Assembly (NCBI GenBank): GCA_023230925.1 | Contig: JALNWK010000033.1 | Coordinates: 1 to 32,035, forward strand | From: Limnochordia bacterium | Lineage (GTDB): Bacteria; Bacillota; Limnochordia; DUMW01 | Direction of reading: 5' to 3' | Length of the DNA: 32,035 nt | In this document: piece after piece, positions 1 through 7,700 of the stretch | How the letters are laid out: each line of letters opens with the position of its first letter | Position numbering within the stretch: the first letter of the stretch is position 1 | Made by a program: the position numbers and the translations under genes | The notes under the pieces: model-generated | Told to the model about the DNA's origin: nothing | The model's input: the letters and a program-made list of their open reading frames with translations, nothing else | Databases searched by the model: none

Positions 1-73
1 ATCGATGCGCGCGAATTGCCTGATAACTTTTTCGATAGTTCCCAATACATATGATACTGTGCCTAACGTGCAT
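1..73 (-). CDS. Possible 5' end of an ORF running off the window
   Basis: An ATG at 73-71 on the minus strand opens a frame of 24 codons that reaches the window edge without a stop. An AAGGA Shine-Dalgarno-like sequence (complement of 83-87) lies 9 nt upstream, which is good spacing. The short peptide (MHVRHSIICIGNYRKSY...) matches no family I recognise. It lies downstream of the UbiA-type gene on the same strand, with about 170 bp between, so it could be the next gene. Only the window edge limits it; it may equally be a chance frame. Confidence 0.2.
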   Translation of the reverse strand, partial: MHVRHSIICIGNYRKSYQAIRAHR

Positions 74-243
74 AAACACTATTCCTTAACCTGGTTTTCC
101 CATCTTAGTTGCGGAAGTGCTGGGCTTTCTACAACTATTCGGTGACAAAGGAGATACGATAACCGAATATCAGTGAAAGAAAGCATACCCAGTCCCAAAA
201 ACAAAAGAAGCAATGAGTCGTTCATCCCTGTGGCAGGTTATGT

Positions 244-1092
244 CTATTTACTAATGAATAGATCCAGCAAAGCAGAGGCTAGAAGAACCGAACTCACCAC
301 CAGGTTCATATCAAAAGCCTCCATAAATTCCTCCAGAACACCTCCTAGGATAATCTTAGCTTCAATAACAAAGACCGCTAGTACGACCAACAAGCCCACG
401 TAGTACCAGACCCCTAGCAAGGCCGTGTAACCTACAAGAAAAAAGAATACCACCGCAAATAAATGCAAAAGAAGTACAAGCTTCATGCTCGGTCGAATCC
501 CAAAACAACGGGGTATAGAGTATAGACCCATCCGCGCATCGAAGGAAACATCAGCACTTTGGTAGATAACATCAAACCCAGCTACCCAAAGACATATCCC
601 AAGGCCTAGTAAAAACGGCGGCAGATTGAACCTCCCTGTTACGCCAAGCCATCCCCCTACTGGCGCTAGGGCTAGAACAAAACCCAGCCAAAAATGGCAC
701 AGATAGGTAAAGCGTTTCGTATAGGAGTAAAAAACCAAAGCAAAGGCCGCAATTGGAGATAGCATCAGACAAATTCGGTTTAAGCATGCAGAAGCAACAA
801 AAAACAGAGCTAGGGAAAAGAAGACAAACCAGTATACATCGTGGGAAGTAACCAATTGGCAGGGCAACGCCCGATCTTGGGTACGGGGATTTAACGCGTC
901 AAACTCCAGATCCACAAGTCGATTCACGGCCATACCCGCACTGTGAGCCCCGAGCATAGCCAGACTAATCCAGAGTAGTTTATCCGAAGGGGGAGCTCCC
1001 TTAGCACCCAAAATCGCTCCTAGGTAGGCGAAGGGTAAAGAGAATAAGGTGTGCTCCACTTTGATCATCCTTAGCAGCACCCGTAACCGCAA
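244..1092 (-). CDS. ubiA: UbiA-family polyprenyltransferase (4-hydroxybenzoate / futalosine-pathway type)
   Basis: This is a 282-residue integral membrane prenyltransferase, the usual UbiA length. Such enzymes attach a polyprenyl chain from its diphosphate to an aromatic acid; in anaerobic Gram-positives the usual role is menaquinone synthesis by the futalosine route (MqnP), so the pathway is inferred. Both Asp-rich Mg-diphosphate motifs are visible: N57-R-x-x-D61-x-x-x-D65, followed by NPRTQDRALP, and D174-x-x-x-Q178-x-x-D181-x-x-x-D185. The KRFT...HFWLGFVLALAPVGGWLGV segment is typical of the family. Multiple hydrophobic segments fit 8-9 membrane helices. The start is TTG, preceded by AGGAGGAA about 7 nt upstream. 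It lies downstream of the DUF1015 gene on the same strand with a hairpin between. No other mqn gene is in the window, so the exact acceptor is unknown. Confidence 0.88.
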   Translation of the reverse strand: MRLRVLLRMIKVEHTLFSLPFAYLGAILGAKGAPPSDKLLWISLAMLGAHSAGMAVNRLVDLEFDALNPRTQDRALPCQLVTSHDVYWFVFFSLALFFVASACLNRICLMLSPIAAFALVFYSYTKRFTYLCHFWLGFVLALAPVGGWLGVTGRFNLPPFLLGLGICLWVAGFDVIYQSADVSFDARMGLYSIPRCFGIRPSMKLVLLLHLFAVVFFFLVGYTALLGVWYYVGLLVVLAVFVIEAKIILGGVLEEFMEAFDMNLVVSSVLLASALLDLFISK

Positions 1093-1198
1093 AACCTATT
1101 CCTCCTGTTTGCTAAGATCAGCATGGTTCGGGTCCAGTAGGCTAAGCATCGATCCAAGGTATTCCAGTTATGAGCTCCAAGTCGTGATGGTTGCTTAA

Positions 1199-1228
1199 GC
1201 TTGCGGGAAACTAAAGCTTCCCGCAAGC
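1199..1228 (-). terminator. Hairpin after the DUF1015 gene
   Basis: A perfect 11-bp stem (GCTTGCGGGAA / TTCCCGCAAGC) encloses an 8-nt loop 10 bp past the DUF1015 stop codon. The minus strand continues with TTAAGC rather than a long U-run, so it may be a weak terminator or an mRNA-stabilising hairpin. It separates the DUF1015 gene from the UbiA-type gene. Confidence 0.55.
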
Positions 1229-1237
1229 CCTGCATAG

Positions 1238-2560
1238 TTACCTCTGATCGTTTCGATCCGTCAGATCATAGAAAACCAGACCGCTGGCTAGTTTCGGATA
1301 GAAGTAGGTCGACTTCTGAGGCATGGTCTCGCCAGCGTTGGCCACATCGCTCACCGCTTGGGAGGGTGTAGGATTCATGAATACGCCAACCTCATATACA
1401 CCTCTATCTACTTCCGAAACCACTTCCGCCGCACAACGGGTATAGTTTAGGTTCTCTTGCCGCGACTGACTCTCAGGGGTCAACCCAAACATCCGCTCAA
1501 ACACCAATGAATGCAAAATAGCCACATCAAGTTTCCGCCATGCTTCCGGCTTATCTGGATAAAACTCCTTCATCACCTCATCGGCGATAAGAGTGAGAAT
1601 ATACGCTTCATCCTGCGCGTAGAAACCAAGAACACATTTCTGGTCCTTTCTGGATTGCTCCTCCAAGGTATCAAGAAAGTCCCTCAGGTGTTCCTCGTTA
1701 CTAATAGTCTTGCCCCATTTTTGAACCGAGAAATACTGAGTAGCGTCCCGAAGGAACTTCTCAAAGTCCCAGTCAGGTACAGTATGCACCATTCGGTGGG
1801 TCGGTAATACCACCATCCCTGGATCATTTGTGTTCACAAACATCATCATACAATAATTGAAACCATCCTCGGCAGAACTGCCCCCCTGTCCTAGTTCTCC
1901 TTTCAGATTCAAAGCGGTCTCATAGCGATGATGCCCATCAGCTATGTAGACCTGCTTATCCTCTAACAAAGTGCGAAGAGTTTGCACTAGCTTCTGATCC
2001 GTAACCACCCACATCGAATGGGTCACACCTTCATCGTCGGTAAAGAACACATCCGGCTTGGCAGCCTTTACCTTATTGAATACTTCCTGGTCCGTCCCGG
2101 TGGGATCCGCATACATACCGAAAACTTGGCTAAGATTAGCCATGCAGGCGCGCATCAGTTTCAGTCGATCCTCTTTCGGTTTAGATAAAGTCTTCTCATG
2201 GGGGAGTACCACTTTGTTTTCAAATGGCTCCAGCTGAATCAAGGAGATAAATCCGGTACGTTCGTATGCTACGCCTTCTACTTCGAATCCTTGGGAGTAA
2301 ACGTAAATAGCTGGAAGCTGCTCTTTAACCAGCACTTCACTGGAAAGCCAGTCTCGCAAAAGCTTGCCGGCCACCTGGTAACGTTCATCACCCTTCCCCT
2401 CAGGAAGGATCAAATGCACCACATTGTGTTCGCTTTGCTCAGCGTATTGGTTCCGCTGCTCTGAGGATATGACATCATAGGGCGGGGCGGTCACCTCGGA
2501 CCATCCAGCGGTTCGTTCAGGATTGTACCTCACACCACAAAAAGGATATATTTTAGCCAT
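1238..2560 (-). CDS. DUF1015 (COG4198) family protein
   Basis: This is a 440-residue soluble protein of the DUF1015 family, whose function is not established. The N-terminus (MAKIYPFCGVRYNP...VTAPPYDVIS), the central LPHEKTLSKPKEDRL segment and the YIADGHHRYETAL segment are hallmark family stretches. The GHHR motif is its best-conserved feature and suggests an enzymatic site, but no reaction is known to me. The start is placed at the ATG at 2560, because AAAGGAGC sits 7 nt before it and the family begins there; the open frame extends 14 codons further upstream into promoter DNA. A perfect 9-bp inverted repeat lies 17-43 bp upstream (see 2577-2603). Divergent from the TrmB-type regulator/ackA operon. 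In other genomes the family is often near amino-acid or central-carbon genes. Confidence 0.9.
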   Translation of the reverse strand: MAKIYPFCGVRYNPERTAGWSEVTAPPYDVISSEQRNQYAEQSEHNVVHLILPEGKGDERYQVAGKLLRDWLSSEVLVKEQLPAIYVYSQGFEVEGVAYERTGFISLIQLEPFENKVVLPHEKTLSKPKEDRLKLMRACMANLSQVFGMYADPTGTDQEVFNKVKAAKPDVFFTDDEGVTHSMWVVTDQKLVQTLRTLLEDKQVYIADGHHRYETALNLKGELGQGGSSAEDGFNYCMMMFVNTNDPGMVVLPTHRMVHTVPDWDFEKFLRDATQYFSVQKWGKTISNEEHLRDFLDTLEEQSRKDQKCVLGFYAQDEAYILTLIADEVMKEFYPDKPEAWRKLDVAILHSLVFERMFGLTPESQSRQENLNYTRCAAEVVSEVDRGVYEVGVFMNPTPSQAVSDVANAGETMPQKSTYFYPKLASGLVFYDLTDRNDQR

Positions 2561-2576
2561 AGTAAGCTCCTTTCCA

Positions 2577-2603
2577 CTTGTCGTATAATAAAGGTACGAC
2601 AAG
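2577..2603. promoter_or_regulatory. Perfect 9-bp inverted repeat, candidate operator
   Basis: CTTGTCGTA at 2577-2585 and TACGACAAG at 2595-2603 form a perfect inverted repeat with a 9-nt spacer, 18 bp (under two helical turns) centre to centre. It lies 17 bp upstream of the DUF1015 start and includes a minus-strand TATTAT that could be its -10 box. Position and symmetry suggest a repressor site for a dimer. The divergent TrmB-type regulator is the obvious candidate binder, but that is inference. A stem in a short 5' leader is an alternative. Confidence 0.45.
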
Positions 2604-2665
2604 ATCAGTGCTTTTCCCTTCTCAATTATGAACAGTCGCGCGCAAACAAGCCACCTTTTACGAGG

Positions 2666-2694
2666 TTGAAAAGCATAAGCTTTCCTTGTATAAT
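2666..2694 (+). promoter_or_regulatory. Sigma-A-type promoter of the TrmB-regulator/ackA operon
   Basis: TTGAAA (2666-2671), exactly 17 nt, then TATAAT (2689-2694), a near-consensus vegetative promoter. Transcription would start near 2701. The -10 box overlaps the first possible TTG codon of the downstream frame at 2686, so translation must begin further in, which decides the start of the regulator gene. Confidence 0.75.
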
Positions 2695-2727
2695 ACTCTT
2701 GACTACCGAAGTAGTGTGGTGAGCTCC

Positions 2728-3510
2728 TTGCAGGACGTCATTACAAACATGAAGGACCTGGGATTTACGGAATATGAGGCCCGCGCTTATACTGCTGCTT
2801 TGCAGAAAGGCCAACCAGTCACTGGCTACGAACTAAGCAGACTATCCGGTATTCCCACTTCAAAAATCTATGAGACGATTGACAGACTCAAAGATAAAGG
2901 CGCCCTTTGGGCAAACCTTTCAGACCCGGTTAAGTACGTAGCAGTCAATCCCAAGCAGCTTCTTCGGCAATGTCAACAGCAGTTTCAACAAAAGATCGAT
3001 TTCCTTGACCGCAACTTCGCCGATCTTCTCGTTGAAAAAGGTTCAGATCAAATATGGAATATTCATGGCTACGATAACATCGTCGCCAAGGCTTGCGACA
3101 TGCTGGTTAGTTGCCAGCAACGTGCCCTGGTTGCCCTATGGCCCGAAGAAGCAGAACATATAAAGGATGCACTACCAGGCAAAGCACGTGTCGTAATCCT
3201 TTCCTATGGAAAGCTGAGCACCATGAATGGTGCTCAAGTTTTTGTGCATGACTACGAAAAGGAAGTCCGAGACGAACAGAATAGCCGTTTGTTCGTTGTT
3301 ACTTCCGACGGTGAACAGGCTCTGATTGGAGCAATGCACGAAGAAGCCCATGCAGCATGGACAACCAACCCAAGCCTTGTCTTGATTGCCCAGGAATACA
3401 TTAAACATGAGATCTACCAGGTACGTATCATGGCGCATTACGGAGACAAGTTTGCTGAGGTTTTTGGTAATAGTCTAGAACATTTACGCCTCGGTCGTGA
3501 ACCGGGATAG
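2728..3510 (+). CDS. TrmB-family transcriptional regulator
   Basis: This is an approximately 260-residue regulator. The N-terminal winged helix shows the TrmB signature: LGFTEYEARAYTAALQKG, then GYELSRLSGIPTSKIYETIDRLKDKGA, where the recognition helix should lie. A polar helical linker (about residues 90-110) leads to a C-terminal effector-type domain resembling the phospholipase-D-like half of TrmB proteins (LVSCQQRALVALWPEEAEHIKDAL...). Known TrmB regulators sense sugars and control central metabolism; the ligand here is unknown. The open frame extends to a TTG at 2686, but that codon lies inside the -10 box. TTG 2728, preceded by GGTGAG, gives the N-terminal length usual for the family; ATG 2749 is the alternative. 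The stop is 22 bp before ackA, so the two are surely co-transcribed. Confidence 0.85.
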   Translation: MQDVITNMKDLGFTEYEARAYTAALQKGQPVTGYELSRLSGIPTSKIYETIDRLKDKGALWANLSDPVKYVAVNPKQLLRQCQQQFQQKIDFLDRNFADLLVEKGSDQIWNIHGYDNIVAKACDMLVSCQQRALVALWPEEAEHIKDALPGKARVVILSYGKLSTMNGAQVFVHDYEKEVRDEQNSRLFVVTSDGEQALIGAMHEEAHAAWTTNPSLVLIAQEYIKHEIYQVRIMAHYGDKFAEVFGNSLEHLRLGREPG

Positions 3511-3532
3511 CAGCAGAAAGGATTGAAGTATT

Positions 3533-4750
3533 GTGTGTGTACTAGTTATTAATAGTGGGAGTTCTTCGCTCAAGTATAAGCTCTATGACATGAAGAACAA
3601 CAATATCCTCGCCACAGGCTTGGTTGAGCGTATCGGATGCAATGGTTCTAGTAATTATGTTTTTACCCATGATGGTCATGGAAAACTCAATCTTGAGCAA
3701 TCCATCGACAACCACAAAGAGGCACTCAAACTTGTGCTAGACACCCTGCAGGACGCATCATATGGTGCAATCGATAGTCTTTCGGATATTTACGCAGTGG
3801 GACATCGGGTACTCCATGGCAAGGAAAGCTACGCCAATTCGGTAGTTGTTACTGAGCAGGTGATCGACACCCTTAAAGGTTTCATTGAGCTTGGACCATT
3901 GCATATGCCCGCAAATATTATGGGTATTGAGGCATGCAAAGAACTAATGCCTGATGTTGTGCAGGTTGCTGTCTTCGATACGGCATTCCATCAGACCATT
4001 CCAGAAAAGGCCTTTCTTTATGCCATACCCTACGAGCTTTACCAGGAGCACGGGATTCGTAAATACGGTTTTCACGGTACATCCCATCGGTATCTTTCCC
4101 ACAAAGTGGCAGAATTGCTAAAACAGCCCCTAGAGCAGCTGCGTATCATCACCTTGCATCTTGGCAATGGCTGTAGTATGGCGGCTGTTAAAAACGGCGT
4201 CTGCATTGATACCACCATGGGTCTTACCCCTTTGGAGGGTTTGATCATGGGAACTCGTTCGGGGGACTTGGATCCTGCGGTAATCCGGTTCCTTGCCGAA
4301 AAGCTGGATATGTCCATTATTGAGATTGATGACATGCTAAACAAGCAGAGTGGTCTTTTGGGTATCTCGGGGATCAGCTCAGATATGCGGGATATCCATA
4401 GCGCCGTTGACGCAGACGACAAGCGCGCTAAACTTGCGTATGAGGTCTTTATCTACCGAATTCGCAAGTATCTAGGTGCTTTTTGGGTAGCCATGGGCGG
4501 TGTCGATGCCATAGTCTTTGCCGGGGGAATCGGCGAAAACGATAAGCTGGTTCGCAGGGACGTTTGTAGTGATCTAAAGTGGCTGGGACTGGAGATTGAC
4601 GATGAGAAGAACAACGGCTGCAACCGTAAGGAAAAGTCTATCTCTAAGGATTCCTCAAAGGTTCGGGTTATGGTCATCCCCACTGACGAGGAACTGGTGA
4701 TTGCTCAGGATGCCCTCCGCTTAGCAAAGCGTGAGTACGCCGTCCGCTAA
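3533..4750 (+). CDS. ackA: Acetate kinase
   Basis: This is a 405-residue acetate kinase (EC 2.7.2.1; acetyl phosphate + ADP to acetate + ATP), the usual family length of about 400. Diagnostic segments are VLVINSGSSSLKYKLYD at the N-terminus, VGHRVLHGKE, VFDTAFHQTIP, YGFHGTSHRYLSH, LHLGNGCSMAAVKNG..DTTMGLTPLEGLIMGTRSGDLDP, and VFAGGIGEND. These cover the ASKHA phosphate-binding loops and the catalytic Arg/Asp/His positions. The start is GTG at 3533 with AGAAAGGA about 10 nt upstream. It follows the TrmB-type regulator by 22 bp and precedes queG by 11 bp. No phosphotransacetylase gene is in the window, so the other half of the acetate pathway is elsewhere. Substrate-level ATP formation fits a fermentative anaerobe. 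Confidence 0.97.
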   Translation: MCVLVINSGSSSLKYKLYDMKNNNILATGLVERIGCNGSSNYVFTHDGHGKLNLEQSIDNHKEALKLVLDTLQDASYGAIDSLSDIYAVGHRVLHGKESYANSVVVTEQVIDTLKGFIELGPLHMPANIMGIEACKELMPDVVQVAVFDTAFHQTIPEKAFLYAIPYELYQEHGIRKYGFHGTSHRYLSHKVAELLKQPLEQLRIITLHLGNGCSMAAVKNGVCIDTTMGLTPLEGLIMGTRSGDLDPAVIRFLAEKLDMSIIEIDDMLNKQSGLLGISGISSDMRDIHSAVDADDKRAKLAYEVFIYRIRKYLGAFWVAMGGVDAIVFAGGIGENDKLVRRDVCSDLKWLGLEIDDEKNNGCNRKEKSISKDSSKVRVMVIPTDEELVIAQDALRLAKREYAVR

Positions 4751-4767
4751 ATAGGGAGCGATTGCCT

Positions 4768-5769
4768 TTGACGCTAACCGAAAAGCTCTATCAAAGGGCA
4801 TACGAACTGGGGATTGATGCTTTAAGCATCATCCCCGTCTCCTGCTTCTCCCGTTTGGCCCATCTGCTACAAAGAAGGGAAAACAAGCTTTCCCCATGGG
4901 CTCCCCAGGATCTAGCAAAGGCTGTCGATCCCTCGCTGATTTTACCTGGCGCAAAGAGCATTCTCTGTACAGCAATTTCCTATAACAATACCGTACCCCA
5001 CACATCAGGATTGGTAGGTCAGGTTGCACGGTTTGCCCGGGTAAGGGACTACCATCGGGTGTTTTCTGCAAAGCTTCAAGAACTAGGCCAGTACCTAGAA
5101 AACCTTACTGGGGCGGAATTTAGAGTCTGTGTTGATACCGGTCCTTTGTTCGATCGAGAAGCAGCTTACCTTGCTGGTATTGGCTGGTATGGTAAGAACA
5201 ACTGCATCATTGTACCCAGATTGGGCTCATGGGTGTTTCTGGGAGAGATGATCACAACCTCTGATTTGACCCCATCCTTTGGTGCCCCTTTGCCATCTAG
5301 ATGCGGAAGCTGCAATCGATGTATCAAGGCCTGTCCCACCCAAGCACTGCAACCTTTTGGTCTTGATCATACCAAGTGTTTAAGTTATCTGACACAGAGT
5401 AAGGATTACGTTAGCCCAAAACTGTGGCCCCTTTTTGGAGACTCCCTCTATGGTTGCGATCGATGTCAAGAGGTCTGTCCACATAACCATGATACACCAA
5501 CAAACCTGCACAACGAGTTTATTCCAACAGGTGTACTTGCCCATCCTTTGAATCTTGCCTGGTTGATGGAGTTATCTACAAAGGGTTTCACCAAGCATCT
5601 CGGGTCCACTCCCATGGGCTGGGCCGGCAAATCCACCTTACAGCGCAACGGCATTATCCTGCTGGCCAACCAGGGAACTAAAGATGCCAAGTTACTCATC
5701 AAGAAAGCAGCACAAAGCAACAGCCCCCTAGTTAGGGAGTGCGCCCAGGATTACCTGGAGCGGGTTTAG
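4768..5769 (+). CDS. queG: Epoxyqueuosine reductase
   Basis: This 333-residue protein carries out the last step of queuosine tRNA modification, reducing epoxyqueuosine to queuosine with cobalamin and two [4Fe-4S] clusters. Visible are the core DTGPLFDREAAYLAGIGWYGKNN with the catalytic Asp region, GEMITTSDL, a first cluster CGSCNRCIKACPTQAL and a second CDRCQEVCPHN. The C-terminal HEAT-like repeat (LQRNGIILLANQGTKDAKLLIKKAA...SPLVRECAQDYL) matches the family; the length is somewhat shorter than the approximately 380 residues of the E. coli and Bacillus proteins. Two TTG codons compete: 4768 is 9 nt from GGGAG and preferred, 4762 only 3 nt. It sits 11-17 bp after ackA, apparently the third gene of that operon; a functional link to acetate metabolism is not obvious. 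Confidence 0.95.
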   Translation: MTLTEKLYQRAYELGIDALSIIPVSCFSRLAHLLQRRENKLSPWAPQDLAKAVDPSLILPGAKSILCTAISYNNTVPHTSGLVGQVARFARVRDYHRVFSAKLQELGQYLENLTGAEFRVCVDTGPLFDREAAYLAGIGWYGKNNCIIVPRLGSWVFLGEMITTSDLTPSFGAPLPSRCGSCNRCIKACPTQALQPFGLDHTKCLSYLTQSKDYVSPKLWPLFGDSLYGCDRCQEVCPHNHDTPTNLHNEFIPTGVLAHPLNLAWLMELSTKGFTKHLGSTPMGWAGKSTLQRNGIILLANQGTKDAKLLIKKAAQSNSPLVRECAQDYLERV

Positions 5770-5850
5770 GCCCTAGCAGGGAATCACTACCGTTGCGACG
5801 AAAAGTACTCTAGTATGAAAACACTCAGACAAGAGGAAAGGGTACATCCG

Positions 5851-6732
5851 ATGGAAAAGATCAGTTTTGCTTTAGTTTTGACCATGTGCAGCCTTCTTCT
5901 AGTCAGCTGTGCTAGAACCCCTGGTCTTGCCTACTCCGTTTCCGGCCGAATTACCGATAACAAGGGAAGACCTATCGCTAATGTCACACTAACCACAGAT
6001 ACTAGTCCCGCCCACGTGGCTGTTACCGACCATTTGGGGCGATGGGCTATCACCGATCTCCAGGATGTAGTCAGTATTACCCCGACAAAACCAGGTCGGC
6101 GGTTTATTCCTGCTCACAGACTTGTCATTGGGCCTAACTCCCACGTAGACTGGACTCAATCAATGACAGTTATCAGTGGGGAACCAGTGGCTACCTTGGA
6201 ACAGGCCCGGGCCTGGCTTGCCAAAAGAGCACCCCACAGGGAAGTACTAGCCGATCTGTACTACACCATCGCTCCCGACTATGGAATCAGGCCAGATGTA
6301 GCCCTTGCCCAAGCGGTTAAGGAGACTGGAGCGTTTCGTTTTGACGGCATCGTCCAGGCGTGGCAGAACAACTTCTGCGGTCTTGGTGCCACTGGTACTC
6401 CCAGCGACGGCTTGACCCCCCTCAACGGTGCCGACCCGACCCGGGTACGTTTTGAAAAGGGGGTATGTGGAGCGATTTTCTCCGATGAGGCCACGGGAGT
6501 GGAGGCCCACATCCAACATTTATTCGCCTACGCCAGCACCAGTGCCCTACCTCCAGGCAAAACCCTACTAAGTCCCCGCTTTGTCTACGTTAAGCGAGGT
6601 TCGGCTTTGTTTGTTGAGCACCTTGGGGCCCGGGAAAACCCAACAGGCGTTGGCTGGGCCTATCCTGGATATACCTATGGAGCAACCCTGGTTTGGGACT
6701 ATGTTGAAGAACTGATTAATTTCATTTACTAA
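5851..6732 (+). CDS. Lipoprotein: carboxypeptidase-regulatory-like domain fused to a glucosaminidase domain
   Basis: This is a 293-residue exported lipoprotein likely to cut peptidoglycan glycan strands. Signal peptide 1-19 ends in a lipobox LVS-C20. Residues about 27-105 form a CarboxypepD_reg-like beta-sandwich (YSVSGRITDNKGRPIANVTLTTD...GRWAITDL). Residues about 125-290 resemble the GH73 endo-beta-N-acetylglucosaminidase domain (YYTIAPDYGIRPDVALAQAVKETGAF...NNFCGLGATG), with E158 in KETG the expected catalytic Glu. The start is ATG 5851, because GAGGAAAGG lies 9 nt upstream and the signal peptide begins there; the frame extends 12 codons upstream. It follows queG by 81 bp and precedes the isomerase by 12 bp, so it may be translated from the same message. 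The sandwich domain probably spaces the enzyme from the membrane or binds wall polymer. Confidence 0.85.
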   Translation: MEKISFALVLTMCSLLLVSCARTPGLAYSVSGRITDNKGRPIANVTLTTDTSPAHVAVTDHLGRWAITDLQDVVSITPTKPGRRFIPAHRLVIGPNSHVDWTQSMTVISGEPVATLEQARAWLAKRAPHREVLADLYYTIAPDYGIRPDVALAQAVKETGAFRFDGIVQAWQNNFCGLGATGTPSDGLTPLNGADPTRVRFEKGVCGAIFSDEATGVEAHIQHLFAYASTSALPPGKTLLSPRFVYVKRGSALFVEHLGARENPTGVGWAYPGYTYGATLVWDYVEELINFIY

Positions 6733-6744
6733 AGGAGTGCGTTC

Positions 6745-7497
6745 ATGCTTAAAGCTGGATTAGTATCGATAAGTTTTCGCAAGTTATCACCCGTTGAGAT
6801 TGTGGATCTTGTAAAAGAAGCCGGGCTTTCAGGTATTGAATGGGGCGGTGATGTCCATGTACCCCACGGAGATCTAAAAGCAGCCCAAGAAGTAGCTCGC
6901 ATCACCCAAGAAGCGGGCCTTGTTACTGCGGCCTATGGCTCCTATTACAGATTGGGGGAAAAGGATCTGTGTTTTTCCGCTGTCCTAGATACAGCAAAGA
7001 CCCTTGGTGCACCCACCATCCGGGTTTGGGGCGGTGTTAGGCCATCTTCCCGAGTTGACAGCTCCTATTACCAAACCCTAGTGGCTGATGCCCGACAAAT
7101 AGCAAAGCTCGCCGAAAAAGAGAACATCACCATCGCTCTAGAGTTCCATGGAGGAACTATCACCGATACAAATGAGTCCACAGTCCGGTTCCTAACCGAT
7201 GTTGGGGTCAGTAATTTTAAGACCTACTGGCAACCGGCTGTTGATACCCAAGAAGGATATCGTTTGTCTGGACTACAGCAAGTCCGCCCATACCTAAGTA
7301 ACATTCATGCCTTCCATTGGGAGCCCCATACTCTTCGCCGAGCCCTAGCCGAAGGGGAGACAGAATGGAGCAAGTACATAAACGTGGTTAAGTCCTTGAC
7401 AGGCGAACGTTGGATCCTCCTAGAGTTTGTGCGGGATGATGCACCGGAAGCTTTCCTGGAGGATGCCAAGACGCTAAAGCGTTGGCTCGCATTATAG
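6745..7497 (+). CDS. Sugar phosphate isomerase/epimerase (xylose-isomerase-like TIM barrel)
   Basis: This is a 250-residue cytoplasmic TIM-barrel protein of the AP-endonuclease-2/xylose-isomerase-like superfamily (COG1082), which interconverts sugars or their phosphates with a divalent metal. Typical strands are visible: LVSISFRKLSPVEIVDLVKEAGLSGIEWGGDVHVPHGD, TLGAPTIRVWGG, ITIALEFHGGTITDT (metal-ligand Glu), ..YWQPAVDTQ, NIHAFHWEP and WILLEFVRDD (second Glu). The length is near the family norm of 250-290. The ATG is preceded by AAAGGAG with proper spacing. It is 12 bp downstream of the glucosaminidase lipoprotein. The substrate cannot be told from sequence; the locus has no dedicated kinase or transporter beside it. 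A 10-bp hairpin (7556-7581) follows. Confidence 0.85.
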   Translation: MLKAGLVSISFRKLSPVEIVDLVKEAGLSGIEWGGDVHVPHGDLKAAQEVARITQEAGLVTAAYGSYYRLGEKDLCFSAVLDTAKTLGAPTIRVWGGVRPSSRVDSSYYQTLVADARQIAKLAEKENITIALEFHGGTITDTNESTVRFLTDVGVSNFKTYWQPAVDTQEGYRLSGLQQVRPYLSNIHAFHWEPHTLRRALAEGETEWSKYINVVKSLTGERWILLEFVRDDAPEAFLEDAKTLKRWLAL

Positions 7498-7555
7498 ACC
7501 ATTGTTCTATCCATTCCCCCACACACAGGCTTGGGAGTTGAAGCAGCCAAGTTTA

Positions 7556-7581
7556 CACAAAGGCCTCTTTGGGCCTTTGTG
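7556..7581 (+). terminator. Hairpin after the sugar isomerase gene
   Basis: CACAAAGGCC and GGCCTTTGTG pair perfectly over 10 bp with a 6-nt loop, 58 bp after the isomerase stop. There is no U-run on either side, so this is a terminator-like hairpin rather than a canonical intrinsic terminator. Confidence 0.45.
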
Positions 7582-7700
7582 AACACCCACCAAAAAACTG
7601 TTCAAACAGACCCCTGGTCACAGATAGATATAAAACTTGGCCCATAGCAGACATTAAACCAAAGGCATTGATTAGACCATCTCTGAAAAAGATGCAGTGT

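Noticed and set aside
173..403. Plus-strand 76-codon ORF over the 3' end of the UbiA gene
   Set aside because: Antisense shadow of a clear family member, with no ribosome site or recognisable product.
2560..2602. Longer DUF1015 frame starting at TTG 2602
   Set aside because: It would run through the inverted repeat and -10 candidate and lacks a ribosome site; ATG 2560 has AAAGGAGC and matches the family start.
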